Source: Pseudomonadota bacterium (GTDB lineage Bacteria > Pseudomonadota > Gammaproteobacteria > Steroidobacterales > Steroidobacteraceae). From it: a stretch of 48,814 bases of DNA. Of the stretch, positions 25,313-33,693 are shown piece by piece; position 1 is the stretch's first letter, and every line of letters begins with the position of its first letter. Below the pieces are notes generated by a model. The model saw only the letters and a list, made by a program, of their open reading frames with translations, was not told where the DNA came from and made no database searches. The stretch covers positions 1-48,814 of the forward strand of contig JAJZLX010000026.1 in assembly GCA_021850555.1 (NCBI GenBank), given 5' to 3'. Made by a program: the position numbers and the translations under genes.

Positions 25313-26383
25313 TTACGAATGTGGAATCGGCGTCGCCGGCGCCTCGTTGGACCGGTAGCACGCCTCGACCAGCGCCATGGTGCGCCAGGCGTCCTCGACC
25401 GAAGTGCGCAGCATCTCATCCTCGCCGCTCGCAAAGCGCTGGACGTTGGACATCGTGCCGATGAACGCGTCCGGAAACCATGCGCCTTCGAGCGGCACCG
25501 CCTGCCAGGGGCCGCCCCGCGGGGCGATCCACAGCTCATCGGGCTCGCCCCTGGGATAGTCGAGCAGCAGACCGAGCTTCACCAGTGCCGCGCCGCGCTC
25601 CCCCTCGATGCGAAGGGTGGCATCCTGGAACCGCCGTCCGAAGTCATGATGATGGTTGATCGAAAGCGTCACGCGACGCTCCGGGCCGTAATCGAGAATG
25701 GCGGAGGTGCGCGTTTGCGCGAGCGCGCTGCCCGGATAGTGATAAGTGCGGGCAAGGACACCGTGCGGCTCGCCGGCGAGCGCCCGGATGACATCCAGGT
25801 AATGAATGGAGTGCGAGACGATCTCGACACGCGGGTTGGGAATGAGGTGAGGGAAAAGCTCCCAGGGCGTGACGAGACTCAAGTGCGCTTCGATATCGAT
25901 GAGCCGGCCAAGGAGCCCCTGCTCCTGTGCGGCCGCGACGGCTTCCATCATGGGGGCGAAACGCAGCTGGAAATTGACGGCCGCGGCGAAGCGCCGCTCG
26001 CGGCAGACGGCGCGGATGTCGGTGGCCTGTGCGAGATCGAGCCCAAGGGGCTTCTGGATCAGCACCGCGGCTCCGGGCGGCAACGCCGTGAGAATGGCGC
26101 GATGCGCCACCGGCGGGGCTGCGATGTCGAAAACGCAGCCCTCGACGCCGGCCGCCTCTTCGAGCGACCGATACACCCGCTCGATGCCCCAGCGTTGTGC
26201 CGTGGCACGCGCCTTGTCGGTGTCGACGTCGAAGATCCCCGCCACTGCGAATCCGGCCTTGCGGTACGCCGGCAGGTGCGCATCGTTCACGATGCCGCCG
26301 CTGCCGATGATGACGATGGGCCGCGCGGCGCCCGGCGGAGGATGCCGCTGGCGCAGGCCCGACGCGCTCCACCCCGTACTCAT
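25313..26383 (-). CDS. Gfo/Idh/MocA-family sugar dehydrogenase
   Basis: A 356-residue two-domain oxidoreductase. The Rossmann loop GSGGIVNDAHLPAYRKAGF (about 27-45) is followed by the family EKP-equivalent, here IQKPLGLDL, where the lysine is kept. A C-terminal substrate domain contains SHSIHYLDVIRAL. D-apiose dehydrogenase belongs to this superfamily, and apiose-type genes lie nearby, so that is a candidate role; other aldoses are equally allowed. The ATG overlaps the stop of the leaderless binding-protein gene (ATGA). The first 20 residues before the Rossmann fold are unusually long and polar. Confidence 0.85.
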   Translation of the reverse strand: MSTGWSASGLRQRHPPPGAARPIVIIGSGGIVNDAHLPAYRKAGFAVAGIFDVDTDKARATAQRWGIERVYRSLEEAAGVEGCVFDIAAPPVAHRAILTALPPGAAVLIQKPLGLDLAQATDIRAVCRERRFAAAVNFQLRFAPMMEAVAAAQEQGLLGRLIDIEAHLSLVTPWELFPHLIPNPRVEIVSHSIHYLDVIRALAGEPHGVLARTYHYPGSALAQTRTSAILDYGPERRVTLSINHHHDFGRRFQDATLRIEGERGAALVKLGLLLDYPRGEPDELWIAPRGGPWQAVPLEGAWFPDAFIGTMSNVQRFASGEDEMLRTSVEDAWRTMALVEACYRSNEAPATPIPHS

Positions 26384-27570
26384 GGGATGATCGCCTCGAG
26401 GCGGGCTTGCGCCTCATCCAACAGCAGTCGGCTTGACTGCTCGGTGTCGAGCGCGCGGGCGAGCAGCGCGTCGATCACCCGTGAGACCTCTGCGAGCCGC
26501 GGATGCAGAGGCATCTCCCGGGCGTGCTCGTGCAGCACATCGAGCTTGTGATAGAAGGGGATCATCCGGTTGATTTCCTCGTCCCCCCAGGTGGAACGGC
26601 GCACTCCGATGGCGCCCTCGAGGGTGGTCAACTTGTCCATGGGGGCCGTCGCCAGATGGCGCAGGAATGCCCAGGCCAGGTCCTTCTGGCGCGAGCCGGA
26701 CGCAAGGGCGATCACCCAGAAGACATTCAAGGAAACGCTGTGCCCGCCGGGTCCCATCGGCAGCGGCGCAACCTCCACACGGCCCTTGACCCGACTCTCG
26801 GCCGAGGATTCGGCGAGGGCGGCGAATCCGAACCAGTTGGCCATCAGCGCCACCTTTCCGGCGCAGAACAGCAGGCCTGCCTTGACACTGTCGAGGGCTC
26901 GCGCGCCCGGCGCGATTGCCGCCTCGTCGCGCGCCAGGAGGCGCAGAAAGTCGAGCGCGCCCTCGGCCTCGCGGGTACGCAGTTGCGGCCGTGCTCCCGG
27001 GCCGAACGGCTCGCCGCCGCGCGACCAGACTTGGATGCAAAAATCGTAGAAGCCGTTGTGACCGTCGGGGTACAGCGCGAGGGTCGTCCCGAAGAGGCCC
27101 CGCTCGGGGTCATGCAGCCGCCGCGCGGCGGCGTGGAAGTCCTCCCAAGTGGCCGGCACGGGCAGGCCGGCCGCCTGCAGCAGGTCCTTGCGGTAGATGA
27201 GGCACTCGGGACCGTCGTGATACGGCAGCCCCCAGAATCCGCCGGCGAAGTCCGCAAGCCGCACCAGCGAGGGGCTCCAGGCCGCCGGGAAATCGGCGAT
27301 CGGCGCTCGGGCGAGATAGGGGCGCAGATTCTCGATCAGCCCCGCGGACTGCGCTTCGGCGAGCCAGTCGGTCGAGAGGAAGGCGAGGTCGAGCGATCCG
27401 TCGCGGAGGGCGTCCTGACCGAACAGTCGCGCGTGCAGATCGTTCAGCTCCAGCGCATCGACCTCGAGACCGGGCGCCTCGCCGGTGGCTCGCGCAAAAT
27501 CCGTGAATTGCCGGCGGATGGCGCTCTCGAACGGGTCAAACTTGCGGATCGCTATGCGGATTGCTCGCAC
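26380..27570 (-). CDS. Leaderless extracellular-solute-binding-protein (family 1) homologue
   Basis: Length is 396 residues. The whole chain has the fold pattern of carbohydrate ABC binding proteins: DLAFLSTDWLAE, GFWGLPYHDGPECLIYRKDLLQAAGLPVPATWEDF, a Trp/Gly-rich region, then APLPMGPGGHSVSLNVFWVIA. There is no signal peptide: it starts GTG with a charged stretch (RAIRIAIRKFDPFESAIRR), and an in-frame stop lies only 8 codons upstream (27592-27594), so none can be added. The GTG has an AGGAGG site and overlaps the IclR gene by 35 bp. No cognate MalFG-type permeases are present. A cytoplasmic sensor or scavenging role is inferred; the export status and function are open. Confidence 0.8.
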   Translation of the reverse strand: MRAIRIAIRKFDPFESAIRRQFTDFARATGEAPGLEVDALELNDLHARLFGQDALRDGSLDLAFLSTDWLAEAQSAGLIENLRPYLARAPIADFPAAWSPSLVRLADFAGGFWGLPYHDGPECLIYRKDLLQAAGLPVPATWEDFHAAARRLHDPERGLFGTTLALYPDGHNGFYDFCIQVWSRGGEPFGPGARPQLRTREAEGALDFLRLLARDEAAIAPGARALDSVKAGLLFCAGKVALMANWFGFAALAESSAESRVKGRVEVAPLPMGPGGHSVSLNVFWVIALASGSRQKDLAWAFLRHLATAPMDKLTTLEGAIGVRRSTWGDEEINRMIPFYHKLDVLHEHAREMPLHPRLAEVSRVIDALLARALDTEQSSRLLLDEAQARLEAIIP

Positions 27571-28375
27571 CGCGCGCCTCCTCTTCCGGCTTCAGTCCAG
27601 CGTGCACCGCGATCACATCTGCGCAGGCCTTCAGCGCCGGAAGCATGTTTTCGAGGCTGGGGCCGCTCTTTTCCTTGAGCGTTGCGATGGTGAGGGCCGC
27701 CTTGATGGAGGAGCCCGCAGAGCCGACCGGCACGCCGATATCCAATCCTCCGACGAATCGCTCGCCCTCGGAGCGCTCGTAGCCGCGCTCGCGGATCGCC
27801 GCGAGCCGCTTCAGGAATTGTGCGCGTGCGGCCGGCTTCTCGCGCCGCCATTCGAGGTCGTGCGTCAGCAGCTCCTCACAGTCTTCAGGATCCATGTTCG
27901 CGAGCAGCACGCGGCCCGAGGTGGTGTGCATGGGCGGGTGCTGCGAGCCGACTTCGACCGACAGGCGGAAGGGCTTCGGGCTCTCCTCCTGGGCGAGCAC
28001 CAACACCCGCTCGCGGTGCAGCACGGACAGATGGCAAGACTCGCGCAGATCCTCGGCGAGCCCGCGCATCAACGGCTGGGCGGCCTTCAGCAGAGCCTCG
28101 TAGGGCGAGTGGGTTCGCGAGAGCTCGAACAGCTTGAGCGTCAGCGAGTACGCGCCGGTAGTCGGCTCGCGCCTCAGGTAGCCGCGGCTCTCCAGGCAGG
28201 CGAGCATGCGGAAGATTTCCCCGGCCTGGCGGTTGAGGGCGCGGGCAAGCTGCGCCTGGGTGAGCGGCACGGCCTGGTCGGACAGGTATTCCAGGACGTC
28301 GAGACCCTTCTCGAGCGCCGGCACGGAATACTTGGTGCGGCGCTCCTCGAGGCTGAGCAGGCTATCGTGTGTCAT
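27536..28375 (-). CDS. IclR-family transcriptional regulator
   Basis: A 279-residue regulator: winged helix-turn-helix at about 17-80 (VPALEKGLDVLEYLS, LTQAQLARALNRQAGEIFRMLACLESRGYL), then an effector domain with ESCHLSVLHRERVLVL, TTSGRVLLANM and VPVGSAGSSIKAALTIA. A strong AAAGGAGG site precedes the ATG. It lies inside the operon, after the sugar permease and before the leaderless binding protein, and is the natural candidate to control the divergent 33597-33693 promoter region. The effector is unknown; a sugar acid is likely for the neighbourhood. Confidence 0.9.
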   Translation of the reverse strand: MTHDSLLSLEERRTKYSVPALEKGLDVLEYLSDQAVPLTQAQLARALNRQAGEIFRMLACLESRGYLRREPTTGAYSLTLKLFELSRTHSPYEALLKAAQPLMRGLAEDLRESCHLSVLHRERVLVLAQEESPKPFRLSVEVGSQHPPMHTTSGRVLLANMDPEDCEELLTHDLEWRREKPAARAQFLKRLAAIRERGYERSEGERFVGGLDIGVPVGSAGSSIKAALTIATLKEKSGPSLENMLPALKACADVIAVHAGLKPEEEARGASNPHSDPQV

Positions 28376-28391
28376 GCAACCTCCTTTGAGC

Positions 28392-29423
28392 TCAGAGGAC
28401 GGCTGGCCGGGATTGTGCCTGATGCGCATCAGGCGCGCCGGATGGAGGGTCGGCCGACAGTCGCGGCGCGCGCCGGCGGCCGCCGACCGTATAGATGGCG
28501 GCCGCCGCGATCAGCACGGTTCCTTCGATCAGACCCTGGTAGTTCGCGCCGAGGTTCAACACATTGAAACCATTGGTCAGGGTGTACAGCACCAGCGCGC
28601 CGGCCACCGTCTTCAGCACGCTGCCGGCGCCTCCGAACAGCGAGGTGCCGCCGAGAATCGCCGCCGCAATCACCGTCAGCTCCTCGCCCTGCAGCGCAGT
28701 CGGGTTCATGGCGCCGAACCGGGAGGCGTACAGGACGCCGGCGAAGCCGGCCGCGAGACTCGAGAGCACGAACGCGCCGAGCCTGTAGCCGCGCACGTTG
28801 ATGCCCGCGAGCCGTGCCGCCTCCGGGTTGCCGCCGGCGGCATAGATGCGCCGCCCGGCGGTGGTGAAGCGCAGCACCAGCCAGATCAGCAGGGTAAAGC
28901 CGGCCATGTACAGAATCGGCAGGGGCAGGCCGGCCGCGCGCCCGCTCTCGAAGCCCGTCATGGCGTTGAGCGCGGCGGGCGTGCCGACCATCAGCGAGCG
29001 GTCATCGGTCACCACCAGCACCAGGCCCCGGATCGCGGTGAGCGTGCCCAGCGTGACGATGAAGGCGTTGATCCCGACCAGCTCCACCATCACCCCGTTG
29101 AGCAGTCCGGCCGCGCCGGCGGTCGCGAGCGACAACATCAGCGCAGCCCAGAAGCCCACGTGGTCGATCACCAGGATGTTGACGGCGGCGGCCAGTGCCG
29201 CCACCGAGGCCACCGAGAGATCGAAGTTGCCCGTGATCAGCACCACGGTCATCGCCACGCCCATGATGGCGACCGGCGCGGTCTGATAGAGGATGTTGAT
29301 GAGATTGACGGGGCTGAGATAGCTCGGCCGGCCGAGTGCGGCGGTGACCCCCGTGAGCGCGGCCACCAGCAGCAACAGCGCGTAAAAGACGCCTGCCTCG
29401 CGCAGGCTCAGTAAGCGTCGCAT
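28392..29423 (-). CDS. Sugar ABC transporter permease (RbsC/AraH type)
   Basis: A 343-residue hydrophobic protein with 8-10 predicted membrane segments, the BPD_transp_2 family. Signatures are ITGNFDLSVASVAALAA, GINAFIVTLGTLTAIRGL, YAAGGNPEAARLAGI and the ILGGTSLFGGAGSV loop that contacts the ATPase. The C-terminal 30 residues are polar. It is 17 bp after the ATPase gene and completes a CUT2-type importer. Confidence 0.9.
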   Translation of the reverse strand: MRRLLSLREAGVFYALLLLVAALTGVTAALGRPSYLSPVNLINILYQTAPVAIMGVAMTVVLITGNFDLSVASVAALAAAVNILVIDHVGFWAALMLSLATAGAAGLLNGVMVELVGINAFIVTLGTLTAIRGLVLVVTDDRSLMVGTPAALNAMTGFESGRAAGLPLPILYMAGFTLLIWLVLRFTTAGRRIYAAGGNPEAARLAGINVRGYRLGAFVLSSLAAGFAGVLYASRFGAMNPTALQGEELTVIAAAILGGTSLFGGAGSVLKTVAGALVLYTLTNGFNVLNLGANYQGLIEGTVLIAAAAIYTVGGRRRAPRLSADPPSGAPDAHQAQSRPAVL

Positions 29424-29440
29424 CGATTCCCCCGAACCCG

Positions 29441-30949
29441 TCAGTGTATCTGCCCCTGCGGCCCGGCGCCGGCGGCGAGCCGGATCAGCTCCTGCTCGTC
29501 CGTTTCCGCCGCCACGCGTTCCGCCACGATCGCCCCCTCGCGCATGACCAGGATGCGGTCGGCTTCCTCGAGCAGCAGCTTCAGCTCCGAGTCGACCAGG
29601 ATGACGGCCACCCCCGCGCTCGAGAGCTCGCGGACCTGGTCGAGGATTTCCGTCTTGGCGCCGATGTCGATCCCGGCAGTCGGCTCATCGAGCAGCAGCA
29701 GCTTCGTCGGGCCGCACAGCCATCGGGCGATGCTGACCTTCTGAGCGTTGCCTCCGGACAGATCGCCGACCGCGGCGTCGAGATCGCGTGTCTTGATCAG
29801 CAGACGCCTGACGGCCGCGGCCGCGGCCGCGCGCTCGAGCCTGCGCCGCGGAAACACGCCCCAGCGCGAGAACCGCCCCAGATGCGCGAGCGTCATGTTC
29901 TGCCACAGCGGCAGCCCCGGCACCAGCGCCTGGGAGGCCCGATCCTCGGGCACCAGAGCGATGCCGGCGCGCACCGCCGCAACCGCGGAGCGCGCCACAA
30001 CTTGACCGGACACGCGCACCTCGCCGCGAGCGCTTCGGTCGGCTCCAAAGATCGCGTGGAGCAGCTCGCTGCGCCCGGATCCGAGAAAACCGGCGATGCC
30101 GAGCACCTCGCCGCCGCGCACGCGAAACGTGCACGGCGCCAGGCGCCCGGGCGAGCGGAGCCCGACGATTTCGGCGGCGACGTCGGCCCCGGCGCGCACG
30201 GTCTGTCTGGTGGCTCTATGGATGGTGCGGCCGGCAATCGCGGTGGCAATTGCGGCCTCATCGACCGCGGCGCTGTCCATGCTCATCACCGCCGCGCCGT
30301 CGCGCAATACGGTCAAGGCATCCGTCACCGCCAACACTTCGTCGAGAAAATGCGTTACCAGCAGCACCGCGCACCCCTCGGCGGCGAGACGCCGGATCGC
30401 GCGATGCACGATCCGGCGCTCGGGTGCGGCGAGCGAAGCCGTCGGCTCGTCCATCACGATGAGCTGTGCGTCGGCCGCGAGCGCCTGCAGAATGCCGACC
30501 ATCTGCCGCTCCCCGATCGCTAGCGCCGCGACCGGGGTATCAGGCTGCAAGTGGTAGCCGATCGAGTCCATCAGACGCGAGAGCTGCCGGCGCTCCTCGC
30601 GGCCGCTGCGGGCCCATCCGCTGCGCCCGAGGAACACGTTCTCCCGGACTGACAGCGAGCCGACCAGAGGGATTTGCTGGTGCAGCGTGGCGACCCCGGC
30701 TGCGCGTGCCTGCGCCGGGCACGACCACTGTACCGGAGCGCCGCGCCATAGGATCCTGCCCGCAGTCGCGTGCGTGGCGCCGCAAAGGATGCGGATGAGA
30801 GTCGACTTGCCCGCGCCATTGGCGCCAAGCAGGCCGTGGACGGTCCCGGAGCGGACCGTGAGATCGACACCACGCAGCGCGGCGGTGCCGTTGGGATAGA
30901 TCTTGGCCAGGCGCTCGAGCGACAGCAGGGGTTGGACGACGCTCGACAC
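29441..30949 (-). CDS. Sugar ABC transporter ATPase, two fused domains (RbsA/MglA type)
   Basis: A 502-residue CUT2 ATPase. Domain 1 has a normal Walker A (GANGAGKST, about residue 42), a weak signature (LAIGERQM) and Walker B ending MDEPTASL. Domain 2 has the usual altered Walker A (GFLGSGRSE), a full signature LSGGNAQK and Walker B ending LDEPTAGID. One consensus and one degenerate site is normal for this family. The start is GTG, 7 bp after the binding-protein stop. It energises uptake with the neighbouring permease. Confidence 0.92.
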   Translation of the reverse strand: MSSVVQPLLSLERLAKIYPNGTAALRGVDLTVRSGTVHGLLGANGAGKSTLIRILCGATHATAGRILWRGAPVQWSCPAQARAAGVATLHQQIPLVGSLSVRENVFLGRSGWARSGREERRQLSRLMDSIGYHLQPDTPVAALAIGERQMVGILQALAADAQLIVMDEPTASLAAPERRIVHRAIRRLAAEGCAVLLVTHFLDEVLAVTDALTVLRDGAAVMSMDSAAVDEAAIATAIAGRTIHRATRQTVRAGADVAAEIVGLRSPGRLAPCTFRVRGGEVLGIAGFLGSGRSELLHAIFGADRSARGEVRVSGQVVARSAVAAVRAGIALVPEDRASQALVPGLPLWQNMTLAHLGRFSRWGVFPRRRLERAAAAAAVRRLLIKTRDLDAAVGDLSGGNAQKVSIARWLCGPTKLLLLDEPTAGIDIGAKTEILDQVRELSSAGVAVILVDSELKLLLEEADRILVMREGAIVAERVAAETDEQELIRLAAGAGPQGQIH

Positions 30950-30956
30950 GACCGGC

Positions 30957-31919
30957 TCACCACTGCGGGGGGCACTCGCGCGCGTTCGCCCGGGTGATCC
31001 CGGGTGTCCGGTACGTGACGAACGCCGCGTGCAGCGGCTTCTTGCCCGTCACGTCGTCATAGAGCGCCTCGAAGGCGAGCGCACCGAGCTCGAGCGGCTT
31101 GTAGCAGACCGTGCCGTCGATGCGGCCGGCCTCGAGCGAAAGGATCGCAAGACTCGAGCCGCCGATGCCGATCAGTTTCGCGTGCGAGCCGGCGGAGCGC
31201 ACCGCGCGCGCGCAGCCCACCGCCATGTCGTCCGCTTCGTTGAAGAACAGGTCGACATTCGGATGGGCTTCGAGAATGTTCTGACAGGCCATGTCCGCGT
31301 CCTCCATGCGCCAATAGCCGGGTTGGGTCGCGACGATCCGGTACTTCACGTGCGCGCTCCGAAGCCCCTGCTCGAAGCCGTCCTCGCGCTGCAGGACTTC
31401 CGGAAACCCGGGCGCGCCCTGAATGATGGCGATATGCGCGAGGCGCCCCGGCGGCAGAAGCCGGGCTGCGAGCCGGCCGGCCTCGCGGCCGGCGGCGGTC
31501 TCGTCCTGGGTGACCAGAGCCACGAGCTTCGGATACACATCCCGCAGAGGCCGTCTGCGCGGATTGCCGACCTGCGAGCCCACCGCCACGATCGGGATGC
31601 CGGCCCGCGCGGCTTGGCTCACCCAGCTCTCCGCGATCACCGAATCGAGCGGCATGAGCACGATGCCGTTGACCCGTTCGGCGATCAAGTCCTGCAGGTC
31701 GTTGGCCTGCTTCTGCACGCGGTTCTGGGCATCGAGCACGATGGCCTGCACGCCCGCGCGAGCGGCCGCCTGCTTGAAGCCGCGTGCGATCGCCGCAGCG
31801 AACGGATAGCTCAGTCCCGCGCTCGAGAGGCCGAAGCGCAGCGGGGCTGCGGTCACGGCGCGCGCGAGCAGCGTGGCGCACAGGGCCGCCGCAAATGCCG
31901 TGCTGCGCGCGGCTTTCAC
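30957..31919 (-). CDS. Periplasmic sugar-binding protein (RbsB type)
   Basis: About 320 residues: a signal peptide (KAARSTAFAAALCATLLARAVTA) followed by a type I periplasmic binding fold with LRFGLSSAGLSYPFAAAIARGFKQAA and VNGIVLMPLDS. The GTG start places the signal peptide at the N-terminus; an in-frame ATG at 31982 would add 21 residues and overlap the MaoC gene by 44 bp, which I consider less likely. It delivers sugar to the adjacent importer. Apiose-binding proteins of ABC systems exist and would suit this locus, but ligand identity is inferred from context only. Confidence 0.85.
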   Translation of the reverse strand: MKAARSTAFAAALCATLLARAVTAAPLRFGLSSAGLSYPFAAAIARGFKQAAARAGVQAIVLDAQNRVQKQANDLQDLIAERVNGIVLMPLDSVIAESWVSQAARAGIPIVAVGSQVGNPRRRPLRDVYPKLVALVTQDETAAGREAGRLAARLLPPGRLAHIAIIQGAPGFPEVLQREDGFEQGLRSAHVKYRIVATQPGYWRMEDADMACQNILEAHPNVDLFFNEADDMAVGCARAVRSAGSHAKLIGIGGSSLAILSLEAGRIDGTVCYKPLELGALAFEALYDDVTGKKPLHAAFVTYRTPGITRANARECPPQW

Positions 31920-31938
31920 GATCGCGGCCCGCCGCGTC

Positions 31939-32391
31939 TCATGCGAGGGCCTCGCGCCGCTCGACCAGATACAGGTGCTCACAGCCGAGCACGGTCTCGC
32001 CCCGCTGATTGGCGATCTCGACCTGCTCGACGATGATGCCGTGCGTCTTGCGCTTGGGATGGTCGCGTCGCGCGCTGATGCGTGCGGTCACGGTGAGCGT
32101 ATCGCCGATGAACACCGGCCGGATGAAGCGCACCCGGTCGTAGCCGTAGGACATCGAGCGCGGGTTGATGGTGTTGGCGGTCATCCCGATGCCGATGCTC
32201 AACACCAGCGTGCCGTGGGCGATGCGCAGCTTGAACGGCTGTTGCGCGCACCATTGCGCGTCCATGTGATGGGGGAAGAAATCGCCGGTCTGGCCCGCGT
32301 GCATCACGATGTCCGCTTCGGTGAGCGTACGGCCGAAGGTCCGCCGCTCGGCGCCGATCTCATAGTCCTCGAAGTATTGCTCGACGATCAT
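31939..32391 (-). CDS. MaoC-like dehydratase/hydratase
   Basis: A 150-residue hot-dog-fold protein. The hydratase-type Asp/His pair is in [12 protein letters not shown] (D37 and H41 or H42), followed by [12 protein letters not shown] and [19 protein letters not shown]. Such proteins hydrate or dehydrate acyl-CoA thioesters. The ATG overlaps the CaiB stop by 4 bp, so the two enzymes are coupled and likely act on the same CoA ester. The substrate is unknown; being the second gene of a sugar-transport operon is unusual for this family. Confidence 0.88.
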   Translation of the reverse strand: MIVEQYFEDYEIGAERRTFGRTLTEADIVMHAGQTGDFFPHHMDAQWCAQQPFKLRIAHGTLVLSIGIGMTANTINPRSMSYGYDRVRFIRPVFIGDTLTVTARISARRDHPKRKTHGIIVEQVEIANQRGETVLGCEHLYLVERREALA

Positions 32392-33596
32392 GCCGACCCT
32401 CCCGGTGTGTCGAGCCCGAAGCGGCGCAGGATCTCGTCGGTGTCGCGGCCGAGCGCCGGAGCGCCGCGCGAGGCGCCGAGCACCTGCCCGTCGATGCGGA
32501 TGGGGCAGCGGGTCGTGCGCAGGGTGCCGTGCTCACCGTCGTGGATGTCCTGCGTCAACGCGAGGGCGGCAAAGCCTTCGCGCTCGAGCAGCTGGGGCCA
32601 GGTGAGCACCTCGGCGCACCAGACGTCGGCGGGCTCCAGGATTGCCAGCCAGTGCGCGCTCGGCTGCGCGGCAAGGTGCGCGGCGAGAATGGACTTGATC
32701 CGGGCCCGCTCGGTGAACCAGCGGGCCGGGTCGGTGTAGGCCTTGAGCGGCTCGCAGCCGATGAGCGCCCCGAGGCGATCGACCGGGGACATCGCGACCG
32801 CGAGGTAGCCGTCGGCGGTCTGGTAGATGCCGTACGGCGCACCGAGATACACGCTCGCGTTGTTGACCGCATCGCGGGCCGGCTGCCGGCCGTCGCCATT
32901 GAGAAATGCGCTGAACTGCTCGAACTGCATGTCGATCGCGGATTCGAACAGGCTCACATCGACTCGTCCGCCCCTCCCGGTCCGTCCGCGCCGCACCAGC
33001 AGGGCGAGTACCCCCTGGCAAAGGTGTGCGCCGGCCATCAGGTCGGCGATGGACACGCCCATGGGCACCGGTCCCTGGGCGGCGTCACCCGAGAGCCATG
33101 CCAGCCCCGACATGGCCTGCACCAGCAGGTCCTGTCCCGGTTTCTTGCGCCAGGGGCCTTCGGTGCCGTAACCGGTGATGGCCGCGTAGATCAGGCGCGG
33201 GTTCAGGTCCGCGACCGTGGTGTAGTCCAGGCCGAGTCGGTCCATCACGCCCGGTCGGAAATTGTGGACCATCACATCGGCGCGCCGGATCAGCGCCTTG
33301 ACCCGCTCGAGATCGGCGGGATCCTTCAAGTCCGCGGCGAGACTTTCCTTGTTGCGGTTGATGGTATGAAAGAGCGCGCTGTCCTCGCCGAAGGATTGGT
33401 CGGCCAGGTACAGGCGGCGGGACAGATCCCCCCCCTGTGGACGCTCCACCTTGATCACCTCGGCACCGAGATCCGCCAGCCGCAGGCAGCAGGAGGGTCC
33501 GGCTAGAAACTGGCTGAAATCCAGCACCAGCACCCCCTCCAGCGGTCGCTCGGCGGTCGTCCTCGGCGCGCCGTCGTCCACGTGCGCTGTCTTCAA
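32388..33596 (-). CDS. CaiB/BaiF-type (class III) CoA-transferase
   Basis: A 402-residue family III CoA-transferase. The N-terminal CoA-binding region has [31 protein letters not shown]; the catalytic aspartate is D156 in [14 protein letters not shown]. The start is TTG, preceded by GAGGA and sitting about 24 nt after the predicted transcription start, with homology beginning near residue 20. It opens the ten-gene minus-strand operon. Partner acids are unknown; a sugar-derived hydroxy acid dehydrated by the coupled MaoC protein is one hypothesis. Confidence 0.9.
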   Translation of the reverse strand: MKTAHVDDGAPRTTAERPLEGVLVLDFSQFLAGPSCCLRLADLGAEVIKVERPQGGDLSRRLYLADQSFGEDSALFHTINRNKESLAADLKDPADLERVKALIRRADVMVHNFRPGVMDRLGLDYTTVADLNPRLIYAAITGYGTEGPWRKKPGQDLLVQAMSGLAWLSGDAAQGPVPMGVSIADLMAGAHLCQGVLALLVRRGRTGRGGRVDVSLFESAIDMQFEQFSAFLNGDGRQPARDAVNNASVYLGAPYGIYQTADGYLAVAMSPVDRLGALIGCEPLKAYTDPARWFTERARIKSILAAHLAAQPSAHWLAILEPADVWCAEVLTWPQLLEREGFAALALTQDIHDGEHGTLRTTRCPIRIDGQVLGASRGAPALGRDTDEILRRFGLDTPGGSA

Positions 33597-33621
33597 CCGG
33601 GTTCCTCGCGTATAGTTTGTA

Positions 33622-33643
33622 GGTAAATGCTAGATTCGTTACC
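33622..33643. promoter_or_regulatory. Inverted repeat over the CaiB promoter, candidate operator
   Basis: GGTAA (33622-33626) and TTACC (33639-33643) form a 5-bp inverted repeat with a 12-bp centre that covers the -10 element and most of the spacer. An imperfect extension (GTTTG on the left, AAAC on the right) lengthens it. The position would let a repressor, perhaps the IclR protein, block the minus promoter; the plus-strand TATAGT (33611-33616) could be the -10 of the divergent operon. Confidence 0.45.
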
Positions 33644-33655
33644 AAACGGTGTCAA
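33627..33655 (-). promoter_or_regulatory. Strong sigma70-type promoter of the CaiB operon
   Basis: On the minus strand a perfect TTGACA (33650-33655) is followed after exactly 17 bp by TAGCAT (33627-33632), 4/6 of the -10 consensus. Transcription would start near 33620, giving a leader of about 24 nt before the TTG start codon. Confidence 0.7.
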
Positions 33656-33693
33656 CCCGATCATGGGATGGGCCGAGGACGAGGGGGTGAGCG

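Noticed and set aside
26380..27570. Binding protein with a missed or frameshifted signal peptide
   Set aside because: An in-frame stop 8 codons upstream leaves no room, and the upstream sequence is the conserved end of the IclR gene in another frame. A frameshift hiding a leader would have to lie inside IclR coding sequence.
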